A DNA stretch of 64,000 nt, from contig NZ_LT629740.1 in assembly GCF_900105165.1 (NCBI RefSeq), positions 1,116,001 to 1,180,000 on the forward strand, written 5' to 3'. Position numbers and translations under genes: made by a program. The number at the start of each line of letters is the position of its first letter. Position 1 is the first letter of the stretch. The notes below the pieces were generated by a model, which saw only the letters and a program-made list of their open reading frames with translations, was not told the DNA's origin and searched no databases. Source of the DNA: Mucilaginibacter mallensis. GTDB taxonomy: Bacteria > Bacteroidota > Bacteroidia > Sphingobacteriales > Sphingobacteriaceae. Of the stretch, positions 1 to 8,141 are shown one piece after another.

Positions 1-2751
1 CCTTCTTTATCGAAAAATTTATACTTTTTCTTTTATATTCTGCTATTGGCGGGATGCTCGCTTGAAAAACCAACCGGGTTTAACCGCAGTATGCAAAATT
101 TAACGGCTCATTATAATATTATATTCAACGCTAATAATATATTGCAGCAAAAGCAGGATGACTATGCGCTTGCCTTTATTGATTCATATAACGAACTGCT
201 GAACGTTTACCAGGATACCGCCGCTACGCATACCACCTCCCTTGATAAAGATCTGCAACTGGCCGTTGATAAAGCCAATAAGATCATTTACGGTAAAGAC
301 CAGAGCCATTATGTTGGCGATGCATACCTTATTATGGGTAAGGCCAATTATTTAGGCGGTAATTATTTTGATGCGGCGGAATATTTCTCCTACGTGATAC
401 GCTCTTATCCTAAACAGGTGAGCCTTATGCAGGAAGCCCAGGTGTGGAAAGCCCGCACACTTTTATACCTCGACCAGCCCACACCGGCAAAGCTGGTTTT
501 AGATACCGCCTTTGAAAATATCAACCCTAAAAAAAATAATCCTGCCGATGTTTATGCCACCAAACTGCAATATGATATTAATGTAAAAGATTATGCTGAT
601 GCCGAGATAATGGCTAAGCAGGCCATACAGTATAGCAGTATTAAAAAGCAACGCCTCCGCTGGACATTCATTTTGGCGCAGCTGCAGGAGATCAACCAAA
701 AGAATGATGAGGCATTGGCTAATTATGGCAAAATAGCCAATAGCAATGCCAACTTTGAGATGGCTTTTAACGCCGATCTTAACCGCATAAGGATTGAAGA
801 TACCCGCAACGGGGTTAAGCTAAGCCGTACCGACAGGCTAAAGAGCTTATTAAAAAACCCGAATAACAAGGAGTTTAAAGACCAGATCTATTACCAGTTG
901 GGGCAAATATATTTGGGCGATAAGGATTATGACAACGCTATTAAATATTATAAGCTCTCTATCCGCAGCAGCGTCAAAAATCAAAACCAGAAGGGTTTAT
1001 CATACCTGCGCATTGCCGATATTGATTTTAATAATAAGGTTGATTATATCAATGCCAAAAAATATTACGATAGTACCTTAACCACACTTTCGCCAAGCTA
1101 CCCCGGTTACCGGCTTATACAAAAAAAGACCAGTAACCTGCAATTGCTTACAGACAGGCTGAGGATAATTGCTCATGAGGATACTTTACAAATGCTGGCC
1201 AATCTGGATGAAAAAACAAGATCGTTGAAAATAGATACCATGGTTAAAGATATGATCATGGAGCAGCAGGCGGCGTTAAATAGTTTGAAGGCAGCAAGTA
1301 CTAATGCCTCAAACACGGCTGCTAATACCGTATTTAATACACCGGGCGGCAGCAATTTTTATTTTTACAACTCAAACGCGGTGAGCCAGGGCTATAATGA
1401 TTTTAAAAAGCAGTGGGGCAGCAGAAAGCTTGAAGATAACTGGCGCAGGAGTAACCGCTCCAATTCCGACCAGGCAAATAGTCTTAATTCAGTCCGTAAC
1501 CTCGATCCGGATGCAGTGGGTCAGCCTGCGTCAGTAGCTAAAACTGCTGTTGCGGCTAAGGATTACCGGCAGCAAATAATAGCGGACCTGCCTTTAACCC
1601 CCGATTTGCTTGCCCAATCAAATATGCGGATATACAATGCTTATTTTGATATCGCTAATTTTTACAGGGATATTTTGGAGGATAAAAAGGAAGCCATTGC
1701 AACCTACCTGTTAATTGAAAAACGTTTCCCTAATAACCCTAACCAGGCGGCTATATATTATAGCCTGTTCCGTTTGTATTCGCAGCTTAATGATGATGCG
1801 CAGGCCAAAATATATAAGGATAAGGTATTGAAAGATTATGCCGATACCCCTTTTGCCAAAGTTATCCTCGATCCGGATTATGGCAAAAAAATGGACGATC
1901 AGTATGCTGAATTTAATAGTTTATACAGCCAGGTATATGACCTGTACATCCAAAGAAAATATAATGCTGTTATAGCCAGGGTTGATACCGTGCAGAAACA
2001 ATATCCGCATAACAGGCTTTCGGCCCAATTGGCATACCTCAGGGCGCTGGCTGCAGGGCACCAGGAATCTATTACGCAGTTTAAGACTGACTTAACGCAG
2101 ATAATGACCACGTATCCGGGCGATATGTTAATAGTTCCGCTGGTTAAGCAGCATTTACAGTATATTAATACTAATCCGGCCGAGATAGCGTCAAGGCAAT
2201 ATGCCTTATATACAAGGGACTCAACCGAAGTGATGTTTACGCCGCCTGTTGCCAATCAAAAGCAAACAGAATACCGCAAGCCGGGGCATTATTCGCTGTT
2301 TTCGCAAGTGGCGGATGTGCGTAAGCCGGAGAAAAAGGATAGCCTGGCAGTAAATAAGCCCGTGGTTCGTCACACAGCTCCGGCAGGTATGTTCTCTATG
2401 CGCGATAGTACCAACTATTATTTTGTTATAAATATTAGTAACGATAACACTAATCTTGCTTCTTCGCGTTTTGGTATAGGGCAGTTTAACCGGGCAAATT
2501 ATACAAAGACTGATATTAGCCACCAGCTGATGCAGGTTGGCAACAATAACAGGCTTATATTTGTCGGCAAGTTTAATGGCCTGGCTAATGTTAAGGCATA
2601 TGCACGAGGGATTGTTCCGCTGCTGCCCGATATCATGAAGATATCAAAGGATAAATACAGCTTTTTTATTATAACGAAAGAAAATCTGGATAAATTAGCC
2701 GACCAAAAAACGCTGGAAAACTACATCGACTATTATCAAAACAATTATTAA
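1..2751 (+). CDS. porW: PorW/SprE-type tetratricopeptide lipoprotein of the type IX secretion system (5' end outside window)
   Basis: The frame is open from base 1 without an ATG, so the true start lies upstream. The first residues are hydrophobic and end in a lipobox, LLAGC, with the cysteine codon at 52-54, so this is an exported lipoprotein. About 900 residues follow, with repeated TPR-like helical pairs (for example GDAYLIMGKANYLGGNYFDA and QIYYQLGQIYLGDKDYDNA), a low-complexity Ser/Asn/Ala stretch near residues 405-460, and more TPRs after it. Length, lipobox and TPR layout match the PorW/SprE family, needed for gliding or type IX secretion in Bacteroidota; this is recognition by eye. 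One base separates its stop from the next start, so the two genes are probably co-transcribed. A generic TPR lipoprotein is the alternative. Confidence 0.8.
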   Translation, partial: PSLSKNLYFFFYILLLAGCSLEKPTGFNRSMQNLTAHYNIIFNANNILQQKQDDYALAFIDSYNELLNVYQDTAATHTTSLDKDLQLAVDKANKIIYGKDQSHYVGDAYLIMGKANYLGGNYFDAAEYFSYVIRSYPKQVSLMQEAQVWKARTLLYLDQPTPAKLVLDTAFENINPKKNNPADVYATKLQYDINVKDYADAEIMAKQAIQYSSIKKQRLRWTFILAQLQEINQKNDEALANYGKIANSNANFEMAFNADLNRIRIEDTRNGVKLSRTDRLKSLLKNPNNKEFKDQIYYQLGQIYLGDKDYDNAIKYYKLSIRSSVKNQNQKGLSYLRIADIDFNNKVDYINAKKYYDSTLTTLSPSYPGYRLIQKKTSNLQLLTDRLRIIAHEDTLQMLANLDEKTRSLKIDTMVKDMIMEQQAALNSLKAASTNASNTAANTVFNTPGGSNFYFYNSNAVSQGYNDFKKQWGSRKLEDNWRRSNRSNSDQANSLNSVRNLDPDAVGQPASVAKTAVAAKDYRQQIIADLPLTPDLLAQSNMRIYNAYFDIANFYRDILEDKKEAIATYLLIEKRFPNNPNQAAIYYSLFRLYSQLNDDAQAKIYKDKVLKDYADTPFAKVILDPDYGKKMDDQYAEFNSLYSQVYDLYIQRKYNAVIARVDTVQKQYPHNRLSAQLAYLRALAAGHQESITQFKTDLTQIMTTYPGDMLIVPLVKQHLQYINTNPAEIASRQYALYTRDSTEVMFTPPVANQKQTEYRKPGHYSLFSQVADVRKPEKKDSLAVNKPVVRHTAPAGMFSMRDSTNYYFVINISNDNTNLASSRFGIGQFNRANYTKTDISHQLMQVGNNNRLIFVGKFNGLANVKAYARGIVPLLPDIMKISKDKYSFFIITKENLDKLADQKTLENYIDYYQNNY

Positions 2752-2752
2752 G

Positions 2753-5011
2753 ATGCAAAAAAAGCAAGCAAAGCTTACACCACAAGATATTAAAAGATAT
2801 AACGGATATATATGGAAAACCATTATTGGTTGCCTGATATTTGTTGTGCTATTGATAACGTTAACTGCCTTTGGTGCTTTGGGCCCGCTGCCTGGCTTTC
2901 AATATATCGAGAACCCAAAAAGTAACCTGGCATCGCAGATCATATCATCTGATAAACAGGTTTTAGGTACCTATTATATACAGAACCGTTCACCGGTTAC
3001 TTATAAGGATCTATCGCCAAACGTGGTGAATGCACTGGTAGCTACTGAAGACAGCCGCTTTTACGAGCATTCGGGTATTGACTTTCAACGTATACCAAGT
3101 ATTATCCTGCATAACTTACTGGGCAGCCAGCAGGGTGGTAGTACTATTACGCAGCAATTGGCAAAAAACCTGTTTAATGGTGGTGGCAGTCATAACTTTT
3201 TTGTACGTATTACCCAAAAGCTAAAAGAACAGATTATTGCTGTTAGGTTAGAGCGGCATTATACCAAGGAAGAAATTTTAACCATGTACCTTAACACGGT
3301 TGATTTTGGCGCTTACAATACTTTTGGTATTAAATCGGCAGCACGTACTTATTTTAATACTACGCCCGATAAACTTACACCCGATCAGGCTGCGCTTTTG
3401 ATAGGGATGCTTAACGCGCCCGGTATATATTCACCCATTAACCACCCTAACAGGGCATTGGGCCGTCGTAACCTGGTATTGGACAGGATGAAGAAGGAGA
3501 ATTACCTGAGCGCGGGCCAGCTTGAAGAATTTAAGGCAAAACCGCTGGGGCTTGATTTTACCCGTATTGATCATAATGAAGGCCTTGCCCAATACTTCAG
3601 GGCGGTGCTGAAAAAGGAGATCGTGAAAATAATGGCGGATAAATCTATTGCCAAACCCGATGGTACGCCTTATGACCTCGACCGTGATGGTTTAAAGATC
3701 TATACAACTATTGATGCCACCATGCAGGGCTATGCCGAACAGGCACAGCGCGAATACATGCGTACCCTGCAGGCCCAGTTTAATGATCACTGGCACGGGC
3801 ATAGCTTATGGAAAGAAATACCAACCTTTAAAGGCTTAATTGATACGGGCATGCGCCGCTCCGACAGGTGGAGGGAATTAAAATCAGATGGAAAATCTGA
3901 TGATGAGATACGGGAGAACTTTAATACGCCTGATACCCTGAACCTGTTTACCTGGCATGGTAATATAGATACAGTAATGAAGCCTGTCGACTCGATAGTA
4001 TACTGTAAGTTACTGCTGCGTAACTCCCTCATGAGTATGGACCCAACTACAGGCTATATTAAGGCATGGGTAGGCGGTATAAACTTTGAGCATTTTAAAT
4101 ACGACCAGGTAAAGGATGGATCGAGGCAGGTGGGCTCAACCGCCAAACCGTTTACCTATTCTGTAGCTATTGATGAGGCGTACTCGCCCTGCTTGCAAGT
4201 AGATAACGTGCCAGATACAAATTATACGGTTACCCCGGCATGGTGCCCACGTTCAGGTAAAGATGAGACACATGCGGGAATGTTAACACTAACACAAGCA
4301 TTAGCATTTTCGCAAAACTGGATAACCGCTCATATAATGAAAGAGGTTACTCCTTTACCAGTTGTAGAACTGATAAAGAAAATGGGGGTAAATAGTCCTA
4401 ATCTTCAGCCATACCCTTCCATATGTATCGGTAGTTTTGATGCAACCGTGTTTGATATGACTGGTGCATATAGCGTTTTTGCAAACCATGGTGTTTGGAC
4501 ACAGCCAACATTCTTATTACGTATTGAGGATAAAAACGGTAATGTGCTGTATACCAATCATACCCGGGTAAAACAGGCCATGAACGAGCAAACCGCCTAT
4601 GTAATGACCCATATGCTAAAAGGTGTGGTTGATATACCCGGAGCTACAGGTGGCAGGTTAAGGTGGAAGTATCACTTTACCAACCCGATAGGGGGTAAAA
4701 CCGGGACAACACAAAATAACTCCGACGGTTGGTTTATAGGGATTACACCACAGCTGGTAACCGGCGTTTGGACAGGCTGCGAAGACAGGGCCATACACTT
4801 CCGTACAGAACGGCTGGGCGAGGGTGCCAATACAGCACTGCCAATTTTTGCGTTATACATGAAACAGGTATATGCCAACCCGGCGTTGGGTGTAAAAATG
4901 AACGTAGATTTTGCTCCACCCAAAAACGGTGTAAGCATTAGCCTTGATTGTGACCAGTATAACCAGCAAACCAAGGATACTAAAGAGGTGGATAAGAAAC
5001 TGGAGTTTTAA
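2753..5011 (+). CDS. mrcA: Class A penicillin-binding protein (PBP1A type), bifunctional transglycosylase/transpeptidase
   Basis: This enzyme polymerises lipid II and cross-links peptidoglycan. A membrane helix lies at about residues 20-43. A GT51 glycosyltransferase domain follows, with the EDSRFYEHSG motif and catalytic Glu near 99. The C-terminal transpeptidase has all three active-site motifs: STAK with nucleophile Ser462, SQN in FSQNWIT, and KTGTT at 649-653. The length of 752 residues is normal for the family. ATG at 2753 follows the previous stop by one base, implying coupling to the lipoprotein gene upstream. No key residue is missing. The tail after the transpeptidase is short and lacks an added domain. 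Confidence 0.95.
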   Translation: MQKKQAKLTPQDIKRYNGYIWKTIIGCLIFVVLLITLTAFGALGPLPGFQYIENPKSNLASQIISSDKQVLGTYYIQNRSPVTYKDLSPNVVNALVATEDSRFYEHSGIDFQRIPSIILHNLLGSQQGGSTITQQLAKNLFNGGGSHNFFVRITQKLKEQIIAVRLERHYTKEEILTMYLNTVDFGAYNTFGIKSAARTYFNTTPDKLTPDQAALLIGMLNAPGIYSPINHPNRALGRRNLVLDRMKKENYLSAGQLEEFKAKPLGLDFTRIDHNEGLAQYFRAVLKKEIVKIMADKSIAKPDGTPYDLDRDGLKIYTTIDATMQGYAEQAQREYMRTLQAQFNDHWHGHSLWKEIPTFKGLIDTGMRRSDRWRELKSDGKSDDEIRENFNTPDTLNLFTWHGNIDTVMKPVDSIVYCKLLLRNSLMSMDPTTGYIKAWVGGINFEHFKYDQVKDGSRQVGSTAKPFTYSVAIDEAYSPCLQVDNVPDTNYTVTPAWCPRSGKDETHAGMLTLTQALAFSQNWITAHIMKEVTPLPVVELIKKMGVNSPNLQPYPSICIGSFDATVFDMTGAYSVFANHGVWTQPTFLLRIEDKNGNVLYTNHTRVKQAMNEQTAYVMTHMLKGVVDIPGATGGRLRWKYHFTNPIGGKTGTTQNNSDGWFIGITPQLVTGVWTGCEDRAIHFRTERLGEGANTALPIFALYMKQVYANPALGVKMNVDFAPPKNGVSISLDCDQYNQQTKDTKEVDKKLEF

Positions 5012-5015
5012 TTTA

Positions 5016-5060
5016 GTTCATTGGTTCACTGGTTCACTGGTTCATTAGTTCATTGGTGCA
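5016..5060. repeat. Left inverted repeat of the four-helix-bundle cassette (five octamers)
   Basis: The 45 bases are five tandem octamers of the form GTTCATTG / GTTCACTG / GTTCACTG / GTTCATTA / GTTCATTG followed by GTGCA. The array begins four bases after the penicillin-binding protein stop codon. Its reverse complement recurs at 5474-5510 with one GTTCACTG octamer fewer and otherwise no mismatch. Confidence 0.9.
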
Positions 5061-5078
5061 TAGTTCAATAATTAATTC

Positions 5079-5465
5079 ATGAGTTATTTTAATCTTGAAG
5101 AATTAGAGGTTTACCAATTGGCTGAAAGTTTTAGTGATGAGATTTGGGTAGCAGTTGCCTGCTGGGATTATTTCGCAAAAGATACGGTAGGAAAACAAAT
5201 GGTCCGTTCAGCTGATTCTATATCAGCAAATATAGCTGAAGGCTATGGCAGGTATCATTATAAAGAAAACAGGAACTTCTGTTATTTTAGCAGAGGGTCA
5301 ATAATAGAAACTAAGGGCTGGTTAAAGAAGTCAAGAAACAGAAGCCTGATAACAGAAGAAGAGTTCAGCGAATTGTTTGAAAAGCTTCAGGCAATTCATC
5401 TCAAATTAAATGCATACATGAAGTTCATCGGCAAAGCTGCAAAATCTGAAATTAAGCCAGACTAA
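5079..5465 (+). CDS. Four-helix-bundle protein of the 23S rRNA intervening-sequence (S23) family
   Basis: This 128-residue protein is predicted to fold as four amphipathic helices. The pattern of LEVYQLAESFSDEIW, a middle QMVRSADSISANIAEGYGR segment and a closing LQAIHLKLNAYMKFI matches the family first found encoded in intervening sequences of 23S rRNA genes (TIGR02436 type). Members elsewhere stand alone in Bacteroidota genomes, and relatives serve as accessory proteins of diversity-generating retroelements. Here no reverse transcriptase, variable repeat or rRNA is nearby. The molecular role is unknown. The gene sits between inverted repeats at 5016-5060 and 5474-5510, 18 bases after the first and 8 before the second, and fills the gap between a cell-wall gene and uvrC, which suggests insertion as a cassette. 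Confidence 0.85.
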   Translation: MSYFNLEELEVYQLAESFSDEIWVAVACWDYFAKDTVGKQMVRSADSISANIAEGYGRYHYKENRNFCYFSRGSIIETKGWLKKSRNRSLITEEEFSELFEKLQAIHLKLNAYMKFIGKAAKSEIKPD

Positions 5466-5473
5466 CCCGCCAC

Positions 5474-5510
5474 TGCACCAATGAACTAATGAACCAGTGA
5501 ACCAATGAAC
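5474..5510. repeat. Right inverted repeat of the four-helix-bundle cassette, containing the uvrC start codon
   Basis: The 37 bases are the exact reverse complement of 5016-5060 after removal of one 8-base unit. The repeat starts eight bases after the stop of the small gene and runs through ATG AAC, the first two codons of uvrC at 5505-5510. A transcript spanning both repeats could form a stem of about 37 base pairs that buries the uvrC start. Confidence 0.9.
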
Positions 5511-7334
5511 TTTGATTATAAAGCTGCATTAAAGAACATACCCCACAAACCGGGAATTTACCAGTATTGGGATAGTGAAAAGGAACTGATATACATTGGT
5601 AAGGCCAAAGATCTGCGCAATAGGGTAAGCTCTTATTTTAATAACCCTAATGTAAATGCCAAAACAAGGGTGCTGGTATCAAAGATCCGCAACATTACCT
5701 TTACTATTGTTGATACCGAGATTGATGCCTGGCTGCTGGAAAACAGCCTGATAAAAAAACATCAGCCGCGCTATAATGTAATGCTCAAGGATGATAAAAC
5801 CTATCCCTGGATTATCATCAAAAATGAGAATTACCCCCGCATATTCTGGACACGACGGATTGTTCGTGATGGCTCCAAATACCTGGGCCCGTATGCTTCG
5901 GTAAGCATGATGCATAATATTTTAGGGTTGATTAAGGAAACTTACCCGCTACGTACCTGCAGCCTGCCGCTTACCCGCCAAAATATTGAGAAGGGAAAGT
6001 TTAAGGTTTGTTTGGAATATCAAATAGGTAACTGCAAAGGCCCCTGTCAGGATTTTCAGACCGAGGACGATTACGCCCATAACATCAGCGAGATAACAGA
6101 TATCCTTAGCGGTAAAATAGGAGCGGTGCTGCGCGGATTAAAGACTGATATGGATGCGGCCGTAGCAGAGATGAACTTTGAGCAGGCCCATCGCCTGAAA
6201 AGGAAATTTGAATTGCTGGAGAATTACCAGAGCAAATCGACGGTAGTAAATTCGTCAATTACTGATATTGATGTGTTCAGCATCGCATCCGAAGAAAAAT
6301 ATGCCTTTGTTAACTTCCTGAAGATAATGAACGGCACTATCATTCAAACCCAAACCATCGAACTAAAAAAACGCCTGGATGAGAGTGATGAGGAATTGCT
6401 TACGCTGGCCATATCCGAGTTCAGGAGCCGTTATAATAGCCATTCAAAAGAGATCATCGTACCATTTGATATCGATCTGGATGAAAAATCGAGCGCTATA
6501 AAATTTACTGTACCTAAACTGGGCGAAAAGAAGAAGCTGCTCGATTTGTCGCAAAAAAACGTACAGTTCTTTAAAAAGGAACGGATAGACCAGTACGAAA
6601 AACTAAACCCGGAGATCCGAACCGAACGCCTGCTTACCCAAATGATGAAGGACCTGCGGATGAATCAGCTGCCGCGCCATATTGAGTGTTTTGATAACTC
6701 TAACTTCCAGGGTAAATATCCGGTATCGGCAATTGTGGTATTTAAGGATGCCAAACCATCAAAAAAAGATTATCGCCACTTTAATGTGAAAACCGTTGTT
6801 GGTCCGGATGATTTTGCAACGATGGAGGAGGCCGTTCACCGCCGCTATCGCCGGATGCTTGATGAAGGTACGGAACTGCCGCAATTGATTATTATTGACG
6901 GTGGCAAGGGGCAGCTATCATCAGCCATGAAAAGCCTTAAACTGTTAGGGATTGAAAAGCAGGTAACCATTATAGGCATAGCCAAGCGACTGGAAGAACT
7001 CTACTATCCCGGCGATCAGTATCCTTTATATCTGGATAAAAGATCGGAAACATTAAAAGTTATACAGCAGCTGCGCGACGAGGCTCATCGTTTTGGTATC
7101 ACTTTCCACCGCAAGCAACGGGATAAAGGCACACTGGTGACTGAGCTTGATTTGATTGATGGTATAGGCAAAACTACCTCGGGCAAATTGCTCAAATATT
7201 TTAAATCGGTAAAAAAGATCCGCGAAGCAACAGAGGAAGAATTGAAAGAAGTTGTTAACACCAAACAGGCAAAAGCTATCATAACTTATTTTGGAGATAA
7301 AAAAATAGAAGCTACTGATACTGAACAGGGTTAA
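5505..7334 (+). CDS. uvrC: UvrABC excinuclease subunit C
   Basis: UvrC makes both incisions around a DNA lesion in nucleotide excision repair. The GIY-YIG nuclease domain is at residues 13-90 (KPGIYQYW, then LIYIGKAKDLRNRV). A UVR motif that contacts UvrB is near 205-235 (MNFEQAHRLKRKFELLENY). The RNase H-like second nuclease domain spans roughly 375-540 (IECFDNSNFQG, IIDGGKGQL). The C-terminal tandem helix-hairpin-helix is at about 550-600 (LIDGIGKTTSGKLLKYF). Its 609 residues are typical. ATG at 5505 gives the usual family N-terminus, and it lies inside an inverted repeat that ends the preceding cassette, so the native 5' region has probably been replaced. Confidence 0.97.
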   Translation: MNFDYKAALKNIPHKPGIYQYWDSEKELIYIGKAKDLRNRVSSYFNNPNVNAKTRVLVSKIRNITFTIVDTEIDAWLLENSLIKKHQPRYNVMLKDDKTYPWIIIKNENYPRIFWTRRIVRDGSKYLGPYASVSMMHNILGLIKETYPLRTCSLPLTRQNIEKGKFKVCLEYQIGNCKGPCQDFQTEDDYAHNISEITDILSGKIGAVLRGLKTDMDAAVAEMNFEQAHRLKRKFELLENYQSKSTVVNSSITDIDVFSIASEEKYAFVNFLKIMNGTIIQTQTIELKKRLDESDEELLTLAISEFRSRYNSHSKEIIVPFDIDLDEKSSAIKFTVPKLGEKKKLLDLSQKNVQFFKKERIDQYEKLNPEIRTERLLTQMMKDLRMNQLPRHIECFDNSNFQGKYPVSAIVVFKDAKPSKKDYRHFNVKTVVGPDDFATMEEAVHRRYRRMLDEGTELPQLIIIDGGKGQLSSAMKSLKLLGIEKQVTIIGIAKRLEELYYPGDQYPLYLDKRSETLKVIQQLRDEAHRFGITFHRKQRDKGTLVTELDLIDGIGKTTSGKLLKYFKSVKKIREATEEELKEVVNTKQAKAIITYFGDKKIEATDTEQG

Positions 7335-7362
7335 GGATGCTCATTTTTTATATATTTACCCA

Positions 7363-7794
7363 ATGAACAAGCCCCGGCTCATAACCATTTTACTTTGCAT
7401 TATTGTTTTAGGTTTAGTAGTACAAAAGAACTCCCATAGTGAGGGCTTGAATTTTGCAGAATTAGATAATAATGATGATGCAAGGCTATCGGAACAACAA
7501 AAAGTGATCGATTCGCTGACGGCAGTTTATCAGGACAGGCCGGTAACAGCCTTTACTATTGAACATTTTATCGACAAATCCTCCCCAATATTTGTATATA
7601 GTGGCTCAGGTACTAAAGTGCTTGATACATTAGCCAATAGTGATCATGTTCAACTCATTAGCACGGCTTTTTTTAATGGTGAACCCAATGCCAAGGTTAA
7701 AACCAGCAAAGGTATAACAGGATACATCTATTATTTCCATATAAAAGAGTTTGAAGAGGTACTGAAACTAAAAGGCCTTGAAACAGAGGATTAG
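7363..7794 (+). CDS. Small membrane-anchored or secreted protein, possibly with an SH3-like domain
   Basis: This 143-residue protein begins with a hydrophobic segment (ITILLCIIVLGLVV, residues 7-20) that could be a signal peptide or anchor. The remainder is soluble. The last 50 residues, with KVLDTLANSDHVQLI and then a Lys-rich strand ending in GITGYIYYFHIKEF, have the spacing of bacterial SH3-like domains, in which a bulky motif at GYI closes the barrel; that assignment is tentative. It starts 28 bases after uvrC and could be read from the same transcript, but no functional link is evident. Confidence 0.65.
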   Translation: MNKPRLITILLCIIVLGLVVQKNSHSEGLNFAELDNNDDARLSEQQKVIDSLTAVYQDRPVTAFTIEHFIDKSSPIFVYSGSGTKVLDTLANSDHVQLISTAFFNGEPNAKVKTSKGITGYIYYFHIKEFEEVLKLKGLETED

Positions 7795-7981
7795 CTTATT
7801 ACGTCTCCAACAGTCTGTTCCCGCCATCCTCGCAATTAATTAAAGATTAGTTTTTTGTGATATTTTTAATCCTTGGTTATAAATAAAGATTTGATTGCAA
7901 TTATTCTACTATAATATCATTTTAATTGATAGTTTTATATTAACTAAATACCCCAATTAGTAAAAAACCTGCACAATTAAC
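7795..7981. other. AT-rich leader upstream of the GH2 locus
   Basis: These bases hold no gene, repeat or terminator that I can recognise. They are strongly AT-rich and probably contain the promoter for the small membrane peptide and the GH2 enzyme that follow. Confidence 0.4.
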
Positions 7982-8140
7982 ATGGTTAACCCCACGTATT
8001 TTAATTATTTAATATTGGCAATGGCCGCCTGTACAATGTTGGCCTTGTTTAACTTATCACTTTTCGGGGCTTTTAAAGCTATGGTGCCGGTCAATAACAA
8101 CAACTCAAATCAAGCAATATTTACTCGTAAACCAATGTAA
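7982..8140 (+). CDS. Putative 52-residue single-helix membrane peptide upstream of GH2
   Basis: An ATG at 7982 opens a 52-codon frame ending in TAA at 8138-8140, one base before the ATG of the GH2 gene. It encodes a hydrophobic segment (NYLILAMAACTMLALFNLSL, residues 8-27), then an Asn-rich polar tail and the basic end TRKPM. No family is recognised. The one-base spacing suggests translational coupling with the enzyme. It might be only the GH2 leader read in a chance frame; the hydrophobic core and tight junction argue mildly for a real gene. Confidence 0.4.
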   Translation: MVNPTYFNYLILAMAACTMLALFNLSLFGAFKAMVPVNNNNSNQAIFTRKPM

Positions 8141-8141
8141 A

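Noticed and set aside
5016..5060. Octamer array as a possible CRISPR or minisatellite
   Set aside because: Repeat units are only 8 bases with no spacers, and the array has an inverted partner, so a CRISPR reading fails.
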